Below, in pieces: positions 8,458-15,236 of a DNA stretch of 36,761 nt. Origin of the DNA: an uncultured Bacteroidales bacterium. Its GTDB lineage: Bacteria; Bacteroidota; Bacteroidia; Bacteroidales; UBA932. The translations under genes and the position numbers were made by a program. The DNA is taken from NCBI GenBank assembly GCA_947305815.1, contig CAMZEI010000003.1:1-36761 (forward strand), written 5' to 3'. The first letter of the stretch is position 1, and each line of letters begins with the position of its first letter. The notes under the pieces were generated by a model. The model was not told where the DNA came from. It searched no databases and saw only the letters and a program-made list of their open reading frames with translations.

Positions 8458-10856
8458 CGTTTAAGCAAATCAAGTATGGTTTGTAACTCCACGAGGTCCC
8501 TTACAAGTACGGCGCGGGGTTTCGAGCCTTCCTGAGGGCCGACTATGCCTGCGCTCTCGAGCTGGTCCATCACCCTTCCGGCTTTGGCATAACCCATGCC
8601 AAGACGGCGCTGGATGTCCGAGGTGGAGCCTCTCTGAGTGGTCACGACCAGCCTTGCGGCTTCCTCGAAGCGCTCGTCCAGATCGTCGAGGCTGGCTGCA
8701 TCACCCTCACTGCCGGATTCTGCGGGAAGCGGCAGGTAGTAAGGAGTATTGTAGCTCTTGCCGTAGCCATGCTGGGCTCCGATGAACTTAGTGATGCTCT
8801 CTGATTCAGCACCGCTGACGTAGCCGCACTGTATGCGCTCGTTCTCGATGCTGGCGGAGAAGAGCATGTCTCCGTTGCCTATGAGCTTCTCTGCACCCGG
8901 AGCGTCGATTATGGTCATGGAGTCGGTCCTGGACGCTACCCGGAAGGCTATCCTCATAGGGAAGTTGCTCTTGATAAGACCGGATATGACATCTACCGAA
9001 GGCCTCTGGGTTGCGAGTATCACGTGGATACCGGCAGCACGGCCTTTCTGAGCCAGACGTATTATCGAGTTGGTGATGCTGCGGCTGGAATTGCGGGCTT
9101 CGCTGGATGCCCCGACCGTCATGGTGAGGTCGGCGTACTCGTCCACAACCGTTACGAGATAGGGGAGGAAGCGGTGTCCGTTCTGAGGATTGAGCTTGCG
9201 CTCCTTGTACTTCTCGTTATAGAGCTTGATATTGTTGACTCCGGCGGCGCTCAGCAGCCCGTACCTCTCGTCCATTTCCAGACAGAGGGAGTGCAGTATC
9301 TTCTCGGCATCCTTGGGCGACTTCACTATGGCCTTATTGCGCTCGTCCTCTTCGGAGTTGGCTTCGGGGAGCACCGCGAGATAGTGGTGCAGCAGATTGG
9401 AGTAAGCGGAGAACTCGACCATCTTGGGATCGATGAACACGAACTTCAGCTCCGACGGGTGCTTGCTGTACAGCAGCGAAGCGACGATTACATTGATACC
9501 CACGGACTTACCCTGCTTGGTAGCACCGGCAATCAGCAAGTGCGGGGCGTCCGCAAGGTCGAATACCTTGACTTTCTGGGTGATGGTATAGCCTATTGCC
9601 ACCGGCAGGTCAGCCTTGCTCTCGCGGAACGCATCGTCATTGAGAAGCGCCTTCAGAGGGACGATGGACGCGGAGTCATTGGCCACCTCGATGCCTACAG
9701 AGTCGTTAAGCGTGATTACGCGCACTCCGTTGGCGTTAAGGGACATTGCTATGTCTTCCTGGAGTCTCTTGATATCGCCTATTCTCACTCCCGGCGAAGG
9801 ATACACCTTGTAGAGCGTTACGGTCGGACCCACAACGGCCTTGACGTCATCGATGCGTATCTTGTAGTTGCCGAGGGTGAAGCGTATCTTGTTGTTGTTG
9901 CGGGTGAGCTCTTCGTTGGAGACCTCGTGCTTGCCGCTCCTGTAATCGCCGAGCAGGTTAAGCGAAGGGAAATTGAACTTCGGCAGGCCGTCCGGCGGAT
10001 CGAGCCTGTTGTCGATGGGTTTCAGAGGCTCCCGGACCTGAGTGTCGAGACCGTCCTCGTCGCGTATTACCTCGAGGCTGCTTTCCTCGGGAGCGACGAG
10101 TTCATCCTCCTCGTCGTCAGGATTGAAGTTTATGCTGCCCCGGGAGAATCCCTGAGGCTCAACTTCCGGTACTTCAATCTCGAAGGGTTCATCCTCGGCT
10201 ATCTCCTCGTCGGCAACTGCTTTTTCAGCTTCCTTTCCCGCGGCTTCGGCCTCCTTTTCGAGGCGGCGCTGTTCGAGTTTCTCCCTGCGCCTGTCGCCTA
10301 TGCTGGCCATCCAGGCATTGAAGCGGTTGCTGCAGAAGAAAAGCAGGCAGAGTATAAGTATGCCAATGAATATCCCGGTGACGAGTGTCCCGAACAGGGT
10401 CTCTGCCCAGGCCACGACATGCGCTCCGCACCATCCTCCGAGTCCGCCGCCGAACAGCTCGTTCAGTCCGAGGAGCCCTCCGGCATAGGCAAATGCGAAG
10501 GAGAATATGAAAGTAGCGCTGATAAGGATGATTGCAGTACCAATCAGGGGCCTGCGCCACAGATTCCCGAGGAGTCTGGCACTCACGGTCGCGAGAATCA
10601 GAGGCAGGGCCAGGCTCGCAAGGCCGAAAAGCTCGCACACCAGCAGATGGCCGGTTTTTGCGCCCAGAGTGCCGGCCTTATTGGCCGCAGCATCCGAGCC
10701 GCCGCTCAGCAGGCTCATGTCTTCCTGCCAGTGGAGGAGATACGACAGGCAGGCAATCAGAAGAAACAGCGTGAGGGCTGCGACCAGAAGTCCCAGTATC
10801 CTGCGCGCTGAAGTCTTCTGCTCCGCGTCCCAGTATTTCCAGAAGAGCAGCTTCAT
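8454..10856 (-). CDS. ftsK: FtsK/SpoIIIE-family DNA translocase
   Basis: This septum-anchored, ATP-driven DNA pump clears chromosome dimers and the terminus region at division. Four hydrophobic segments lie in the N-terminal part (about 22-41, 71-94, 106-128 and 158-175). An acidic, charged linker follows (about 190-290). The motor domain has Walker A GATKQGKS (444-451) and Walker B LVTVVDEYAD (about 567-576). A winged-helix gamma domain sits at the C-terminus (about 735-798, with SDIQRRLGMGYAKAGRVMDQLE), the part that reads polarity sequences and activates XerCD. Length is 800 residues, normal for Bacteroidota. Both ends overlap neighbours by 4 bp (DUF4290 upstream, LolA-like downstream). 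Confidence 0.97.
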   Translation of the reverse strand: MKLLFWKYWDAEQKTSARRILGLLVAALTLFLLIACLSYLLHWQEDMSLLSGGSDAAANKAGTLGAKTGHLLVCELFGLASLALPLILATVSARLLGNLWRRPLIGTAIILISATFIFSFAFAYAGGLLGLNELFGGGLGGWCGAHVVAWAETLFGTLVTGIFIGILILCLLFFCSNRFNAWMASIGDRRREKLEQRRLEKEAEAAGKEAEKAVADEEIAEDEPFEIEVPEVEPQGFSRGSINFNPDDEEDELVAPEESSLEVIRDEDGLDTQVREPLKPIDNRLDPPDGLPKFNFPSLNLLGDYRSGKHEVSNEELTRNNNKIRFTLGNYKIRIDDVKAVVGPTVTLYKVYPSPGVRIGDIKRLQEDIAMSLNANGVRVITLNDSVGIEVANDSASIVPLKALLNDDAFRESKADLPVAIGYTITQKVKVFDLADAPHLLIAGATKQGKSVGINVIVASLLYSKHPSELKFVFIDPKMVEFSAYSNLLHHYLAVLPEANSEEDERNKAIVKSPKDAEKILHSLCLEMDERYGLLSAAGVNNIKLYNEKYKERKLNPQNGHRFLPYLVTVVDEYADLTMTVGASSEARNSSRSITNSIIRLAQKGRAAGIHVILATQRPSVDVISGLIKSNFPMRIAFRVASRTDSMTIIDAPGAEKLIGNGDMLFSASIENERIQCGYVSGAESESITKFIGAQHGYGKSYNTPYYLPLPAESGSEGDAASLDDLDERFEEAARLVVTTQRGSTSDIQRRLGMGYAKAGRVMDQLESAGIVGPQEGSKPRAVLVRDLVELQTILDLLKR

Positions 10857-11497
10857 TTGCGCTTGCCTCCCTTGCGGTTCTTGTGTCCGTTCCAGTTCTT
10901 GGGAGCGGCCTGTCCTACATTGATGCCTATGCCTGGCTTGGAGAAGTTGGTATCGGATGCCAGCTTGCTGAGGGTGATGCCCTCCGGTATCTTCAGACGG
11001 TAGTCGGAAAGCTTCTCTATGTCAGCAAATATGGTCTCGTCGCTCACGCTGTCCTTGTTCCATATGAGGTACTGCTGCCTCATGTAGATTGCGAGCGAGC
11101 GTATCAAGGCAGTCTTGACTTCGCCGTCAGGCTCGTCGCAGAGCAGGTCAATAATCTTCTCAATATTGCGTCCGTAGTGGGTTGCCTTTATCTTGGAACC
11201 CTTCATGGGGATGGGCACCGGCTTGGTCTCGAAGTCCTCCTTCACGGGGCTGGGATAGGGAGCATCCACATCCAGGGTGAAGCCGGAGATTATGTACAGG
11301 TGGTCCCAGAGCTTGTGCTCCCAATTCTCCTGAGAGCGCACTGAGGGGTTGAGTATCTCCATCACTTTCACCACGGCCCTGGCCTGGCGGGTCCGGGTCT
11401 CCCTGTCCTCAATGGTCTGGAGCTGCTCCACCATCTTGAGCACATTGCGTCCGTATTCAGGCATTGCCAGCCTTTCTCTTTCGGTATTGTAATCCAT
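10853..11497 (-). CDS. DUF4290 domain protein
   Basis: A 214-residue cytoplasmic protein starting MDYNTERERLAMPEYGRNV, the usual opening of the Bacteroidota DUF4290 family; no function is known to me. It is helical, with no signal peptide or membrane segment. The C-terminus is very basic and glycine/asparagine-rich (about 195-214, ending KNRKGGKRK), which could bind nucleic acid; that is inference. I chose the ATG at 11497 because the family begins there; an upstream in-frame extension to 11662 would run into the preceding gene. It lies 4 bp after the FISUMP lipoprotein stop and overlaps the ftsK start by 4 bp. Its coupling to ftsK suggests co-expression, not necessarily a shared task. Confidence 0.85.
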   Translation of the reverse strand: MDYNTERERLAMPEYGRNVLKMVEQLQTIEDRETRTRQARAVVKVMEILNPSVRSQENWEHKLWDHLYIISGFTLDVDAPYPSPVKEDFETKPVPIPMKGSKIKATHYGRNIEKIIDLLCDEPDGEVKTALIRSLAIYMRQQYLIWNKDSVSDETIFADIEKLSDYRLKIPEGITLSKLASDTNFSKPGIGINVGQAAPKNWNGHKNRKGGKRK

Positions 11498-11501
11498 GTC
11501 G

Positions 11502-12491
11502 TCAGTCTTTGTTTTTGATGCAGCGTACGCTTGCGGCAAACCCGGTCTTGTCAGCGGTGCCTGCGTACAGCATGTCATTGCTGTAGCTGATATACCTGTA
11601 AACGCCCTTCCCCTCGTACTCGTCGGAAGTCCAGAAGGCAGCGTATGTGCCAGCTCCACCATGTTTGTATATCGGTCCTTCTACTGTGGCATATCCGGCG
11701 GGGAGCGCCGAGAACCCGGTGGTATCAGTCCTCTCAAACACTGCGGTGTCCCACAGCAGGTCGCCGTTCAGACGGCCGTTTGCCAGCATTTTCGAAGCCA
11801 CTCCGGGGAAGTCAGCGAAGCTGGTTGCAGCTTCACCGCCCAGGTGCTTTGCCAGCGCCGACCAGTCTTCGTCGGAGGGAAGTCTCCATCCGTCAGGACA
11901 GACGGCCTGGGCCTCTCCCCATGTGAAATAGCCTCCGAGGATGGTGCTGAGGAGCTCATAGCCATTGAACGACTCGCCCTTGCCGGCTGTCGGAGGCAGA
12001 TTGACCATGGTCCAGTAACTGTCGCCGAACTCCTGGTAACAGATATTATTGCCGTCCAGCTCGAAACTGCCGTCCGCCAAATCGTTGCGTATGCCTGTGA
12101 GCGACTTCCCGGGCGCGGGATCTACCACCACCATGGTCCCGGAATACGATTTGCCATAGTATCCCTTGGCGAATGCGGTGCAGGTCACGCTCAGAGATGC
12201 CAGGGTGTCGGGAATCACGAATGTATACACGTAGTCCGGCCCCGATGCGGTGTCAATTTTAGACCTGTATGAGAAGTAGTGACCGACCTCAGTGCCGTCA
12301 TCGGCATATACGGTGGAGATCTCTGACAGCTTGATTGACTGAGTGTATCCTGCCGGTACGAAATCGGGCACTCTGAAACTCAGGCTTCCGGACAGAGTGA
12401 GGTATGTGGTGTCATCGTCATCCTTGCAACCGCTAAGTGCGGCAGCAGCAAGGATAATGACGAGGGAGGCGAACTTCAGGTTCTTCTTCAT
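11502..12491 (-). CDS. FISUMP-domain lipoprotein
   Basis: A predicted outer-membrane or surface lipoprotein of 329 residues. The start MKKNLKFASLVIILAAAALSGCKDDDD has a lipobox (LSGC) followed by an aspartate run, which in Bacteroidota often marks surface export. The C-terminal half carries the Fibrobacter succinogenes major paralogous (FISUMP) domain: TWGEAQAVCPDGWRLPSDEDW, later FWTSDEYEG and a final SVRCIKN. The function of the domain is unknown. It is the first gene of the ftsK-addAB-alr run, 4 bp before DUF4290. I chose the ATG at 12491 over an upstream alternative because it gives a proper signal peptide. Upstream on the minus strand is only an imperfect -7 element (CATCTTTG, about 21 nt before the ATG). 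Confidence 0.85.
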   Translation of the reverse strand: MKKNLKFASLVIILAAAALSGCKDDDDTTYLTLSGSLSFRVPDFVPAGYTQSIKLSEISTVYADDGTEVGHYFSYRSKIDTASGPDYVYTFVIPDTLASLSVTCTAFAKGYYGKSYSGTMVVVDPAPGKSLTGIRNDLADGSFELDGNNICYQEFGDSYWTMVNLPPTAGKGESFNGYELLSTILGGYFTWGEAQAVCPDGWRLPSDEDWSALAKHLGGEAATSFADFPGVASKMLANGRLNGDLLWDTAVFERTDTTGFSALPAGYATVEGPIYKHGGAGTYAAFWTSDEYEGKGVYRYISYSNDMLYAGTADKTGFAASVRCIKNKD

Positions 12492-12564
12492 CTTACGAAA
12501 AATTACAGAAAACAAAGATGCAAATTTTTCGCCAAAAAACCTCGCCTTTCCTTCGGAAAATGGA
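12492..12564. other. Short spacer between yccF and the FISUMP lipoprotein
   Basis: The 73 bp hold the probable leader of the lipoprotein gene. It is A/T-rich near the lipoprotein start, and I see only a one-mismatch -7 element (CATCTTTG on the minus strand). No convincing terminator for yccF is visible, so read-through from yccF into the lipoprotein operon is possible. Confidence 0.4.
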
Positions 12565-12948
12565 CTAGTTCCGGGAGGCCGGGCGGATTTCTTTGCCGAA
12601 GGGGAAGATGCTGCCGAGGGCCATCTTGAAGTGCTGCAGGCCCCAGGGGATGCCGACGATGGTGATGCAGAACAGCAGGCCGAAGCACAGGTGCATCACG
12701 GCAATCTCCCACCAGCCGAACAGGATCCAGATGAGGTTCATTACGATGGACACGCAGCCGGGCTCTTTGGGGCCGTTCACCAGTTCCCTCCCGAAGGGCC
12801 AGAGGGCGTAGCCTCCGAGCTTGAAGAGCTGCAATCCGAAGGGTATGCCGATGATGGTTATGCACATCAGTAGTCCGACGATGTAATACACGAGGGCGAT
12901 TAGAAGGCCGCCCAGGATGAGCCAGAGAAAGTTGCCTATAGTTTTCAT
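12565..12948 (-). CDS. yccF: YccF-domain inner-membrane protein
   Basis: A 127-residue membrane protein with two repeats of the YccF pattern. The first has WLILGGLLIALVYYIVGLLMC and then ITIIGIPFGLQLFKLGGYALWPFG. The second has LIWILFGWWEIAVMHLCFG and then ITIVGIPWGLQHFKMALGSIFPFG. The paired 'hydrophobic stretch, IPxGxQxFK, PFG' modules are diagnostic of the family. Its function is not established; it is thought to be a small inner-membrane protein. I chose the ATG at 12948 (MKTIGNFLW) as the conserved start. A TACATTTG element sits only 5 nt upstream of that ATG, so the transcript may be leaderless. It is divergent from apbE. Confidence 0.9.
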   Translation of the reverse strand: MKTIGNFLWLILGGLLIALVYYIVGLLMCITIIGIPFGLQLFKLGGYALWPFGRELVNGPKEPGCVSIVMNLIWILFGWWEIAVMHLCFGLLFCITIVGIPWGLQHFKMALGSIFPFGKEIRPASRN

Positions 12949-12953
12949 ATTGA

Positions 12954-12961
12954 CAAATGTA
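12954..12961 (-). promoter_or_regulatory. Bacteroidota -7 element for yccF
   Basis: TACATTTG on the minus strand matches TAnnTTTG. It ends 5 nt before the yccF ATG. No TTTG -33 element is visible at the expected distance. Confidence 0.45.
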
Positions 12962-12973
12962 ATGATTTTTGGG

Positions 12974-12981
12974 TATTTTTG
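12974..12981 (+). promoter_or_regulatory. Bacteroidota -7 element for apbE
   Basis: TATTTTTG matches TAnnTTTG. It ends 8 nt before the ATG at 12990 and 20 nt before the one at 13002. No clear -33 element is present. Confidence 0.4.
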
Positions 12982-12989
12982 CGGGAGAA

Positions 12990-13964
12990 ATGCGCAGCAA
13001 AATGTCACTTGTCAGAATGTCCCCGGCGCTTGCACTCGCCGCTCTCCTCGCCGTGTCCTGCAACACGGGCGGCTACCGGACCTTCCAGGGCTATGCCCAG
13101 GGTGGTGTATATACCGTGAAGTACAATGCCAGAGGCGTGAATGTGAGCCCGCAGGAGGTGCGCGACAGCGTCGAAGCGCTGCTCACGGCTATTGACTTCT
13201 CGGTGTCGGGATACAACCGCAATTCGATCCTCAGCCGCCGCAATGCTGGGGAGGAGGTCGAGCCGGACAGATACTACAGTGAGCTGCGGGAGATTTCCGA
13301 GCACTACCGCGAGATTACCGGAGGAGCATTCGACGCCGCGGCCGGACCGCTGTTTGATATCTGGGGCTTCGGATTCACCCGCGACACCTTGCCCGATCAG
13401 GCGGCAGTGGATGCGGCGCTCTCTCTTTGTCACGAGGGCAAAAGGCTCAATTTCAACGCTATAGCTCAGGGCTACACCTGCGATGTGGTGGCTGCGTACC
13501 TGCATTCGCTCGGTGTCAGAGACATGCTCGTAGATATAGGTGAAATCTATTGTGAGGGCCTCAATCCGTCCGGCGAAGGCTGGAAGATAGGGATAGACAA
13601 TCCGGTGGACGGCAACAACAGTCCCGGAGCCGATCTGCGCGGTGTCTGGCAGTCTGATGGCGGAGCGCACGGGGTCGTGACTTCGGGGAACTACCGCAAA
13701 TTCTATGTGCGTGACGGCCGCAAATACTCCCACACTATCGACCCGCGCAACGGTTATCCGGTCTCGCACAGCCTGTTGAGCGCCACGATTGTGGCTCCGA
13801 CGGCGACCGAAGCCGATGCGCTCGCTACCTATTGCATGGTTATTGGACCCGAGGCGGCGCGTGACTTCGTCCTCTCACGGCCTGACATCGAGGCCTGCCT
13901 CATCAGTGCTGACACCCTCTGGACCTCCCCTGGTTTTAAGATTCCGGCTCTTCGGCCGGAATGA
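12990..13964 (+). CDS. apbE: FAD:protein FMN transferase (ApbE), lipoprotein
   Basis: This exported enzyme attaches FMN from FAD to threonine residues of target proteins such as NqrB, NqrC and RnfG. An N-terminal lipoprotein signal ends in the lipobox AVSC (Cys24 from the chosen start). ApbE motifs follow: GGAFDAAAGPLFDIWGFG, NFNAIAQGYTCDVVA, HTIDPRNGYPV (the H-x-x-DP-x-x-G signature) and ATEADALATYCMV, which supplies metal ligands. Length is 324 residues, normal for the family. Alternative ATGs at 13002 and 13017 still leave a short signal. The last seven codons (IPALRPE) lie inside one arm of the palindromic element that follows, so the element defines the C-terminus. Confidence 0.93.
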   Translation: MRSKMSLVRMSPALALAALLAVSCNTGGYRTFQGYAQGGVYTVKYNARGVNVSPQEVRDSVEALLTAIDFSVSGYNRNSILSRRNAGEEVEPDRYYSELREISEHYREITGGAFDAAAGPLFDIWGFGFTRDTLPDQAAVDAALSLCHEGKRLNFNAIAQGYTCDVVAAYLHSLGVRDMLVDIGEIYCEGLNPSGEGWKIGIDNPVDGNNSPGADLRGVWQSDGGAHGVVTSGNYRKFYVRDGRKYSHTIDPRNGYPVSHSLLSATIVAPTATEADALATYCMVIGPEAARDFVLSRPDIEACLISADTLWTSPGFKIPALRPE

Positions 13965-14079
13965 CTACGCGAAAGCGTTGTGGAGCCAGGATGCTGCCTT
14001 CTGGACCGGGTGTCTTTTTACCCGGGACAGGAGGCACATTCTGGCGCGTAGGAATAAGTCATTCCGGACGAAGAGCCGG
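13944..14079. repeat. Composite palindromic element, copy 1 (full, with outer arms)
   Basis: The element fills the gap between the convergent genes apbE and comEC. The outer arms 13944-13966 and 14057-14079 are complementary over 22 of 23 bp. Inside the left arm is a small hairpin, ACGC-GAAA-GCGT (13967-13978), then TGTGGA, then a long hairpin (13985-14045) with the apex CCGGGTGTCTTTTTACCCGG. The core 13969-14049 recurs at 29322-29403, and its left 17 nt recur on the minus strand at 26542-26558. The outer arms resemble bacterial REP sequences and are not present at the other two sites. Possible roles are a two-way terminator, a structured RNA or a non-autonomous mobile palindrome. Confidence 0.75.
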
Positions 14080-14082
14080 GAT

Positions 14083-15168
14083 CTACAATGAAGAGATAGC
14101 CTTCAGGCAGACCAGGAGCAGGTCGGCGAGACGGTCGCAGAGGGCCGGGAGGAACGCCGGACACAGGCCGACGCAGCTCAGCGCCAGCATCGCGAGGGCG
14201 CAGATCATAAGGATCTCCGTGAGCGGTAGCGCCACGAGATTTGTCACCAGGAAATACCGTGGAAATATCTTGAATCGCACCCATACCAGAGGCGCAGTGA
14301 ACAGCTGGCATGAGATGGACAGTGAGAGCATTTCCCAGAGTTTGCGCAGTGGGTCAAACCGCAGTCCCGCCGGGTACAGGCTCCGCAGCCGCGGGAATAC
14401 CAGCGCCGTACCCGTCATCGCAAGATAAGACAGCTGGAACCCGGTATCCCTTATCAGCTGCGGATCTGCAATCAGCTGCAGCATAGCGGCCAGGCAGAGG
14501 GTCCCGAGGGGGCTTCGGCGGCGCCCTGGCAGCAGCGAGTGCAGCTCGGCAGCGATGATGTAAATCAGAGCCCTCACCGTCGAAGGCCTCCATCCTGTGA
14601 TGAAAGTATAAGCGCCGCAGAGCGCTACAGCAAGTGCAGCCCGCACCCATCGGGCAAAAGGGTTGTTGCCTGCTGCCGCGAGCACCGTCCTTACAACCAG
14701 GTAGATAATCCCGAGATGCAGTCCCGAAAGGGCCAGGATATGCGCCGCTCCGCTCTGTCGGAAGACGGCCGTCGTCTCCCGCGGCAACAGGCTGCGGTCC
14801 CCGGTGAGCAGGGCCCGCAGCAGTGCGTTCGTCTGACCCGATACCCCCGTCGCGGAGATCCTGTCCTGCAGGGCCCCGAGTGCCCCGTCTGCAGCCTCGG
14901 AGAGCCAGCCCATGCCAAACGCCGGCCATGCTCCCCGCGTGGCGACTGCTCCCGCGTAGCCCATCACTCCGAGGCACAGGAAGGCCGCCGGCAGCAGCAC
15001 GTCCGGGGTGTACTGCCACGAGGGATGCCTTGCCGCAATCCAGACCAGCGGGAGCAGCGCAACTGAGCATACAATTCCAGCCGCAGGTGCTCCTCCGAGC
15101 GCCCAGGCCGCAATGACTCCTGCCGCATAGCTGACGGATATCGCTTCGAATCTTCCGGCTCCTTCCAT
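14083..15168 (-). CDS. Reduced ComEC/Rec2-family membrane protein
   Basis: A 361-residue polytopic membrane protein with the competence-domain signature HILALSGLHLG (143-153), preceded by the LLTGDRSLLP segment (121-130) usual for ComEC. Three hydrophobic stretches are at about 12-29, 31-47 and 57-76. ComEC forms the inner-membrane channel for single-stranded DNA uptake. Family members normally carry an OB-fold (DUF4131) of roughly 100-150 residues between these helices and the competence domain; here only about 40 residues remain. There is also no C-terminal metallo-beta-lactamase domain. The frame is intact, so this is a compact form and not an obvious pseudogene. Whether it imports DNA is unknown. 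It is divergent from ackA and ends 3 bp beyond the palindromic element. Confidence 0.8.
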   Translation of the reverse strand: MEGAGRFEAISVSYAAGVIAAWALGGAPAAGIVCSVALLPLVWIAARHPSWQYTPDVLLPAAFLCLGVMGYAGAVATRGAWPAFGMGWLSEAADGALGALQDRISATGVSGQTNALLRALLTGDRSLLPRETTAVFRQSGAAHILALSGLHLGIIYLVVRTVLAAAGNNPFARWVRAALAVALCGAYTFITGWRPSTVRALIYIIAAELHSLLPGRRRSPLGTLCLAAMLQLIADPQLIRDTGFQLSYLAMTGTALVFPRLRSLYPAGLRFDPLRKLWEMLSLSISCQLFTAPLVWVRFKIFPRYFLVTNLVALPLTEILMICALAMLALSCVGLCPAFLPALCDRLADLLLVCLKAISSL

Positions 15169-15181
15169 TTATCCCAGTATT

Positions 15182-15212
15182 TTTGGCAAGATACTCTTTT
15201 TTCGTAAATTTG
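15182..15212 (+). promoter_or_regulatory. Promoter of ackA
   Basis: A -33 TTTG (15182-15185) is followed after 19 bp by TAAATTTG (15205-15212), a full match to the Bacteroidota consensus. The ATG of ackA is 24 nt downstream of the -7 element. It lies in the 68-bp spacer shared with comEC; I see no clear element facing comEC. Confidence 0.75.
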
Positions 15213-15236
15213 CCCTGCTAAAATTTCAGACCAATC

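Noticed and set aside
9024-10811. A 595-codon open frame on the plus strand
   Set aside because: It lies antisense to ftsK, with no recognisable domain and no promoter or start context.
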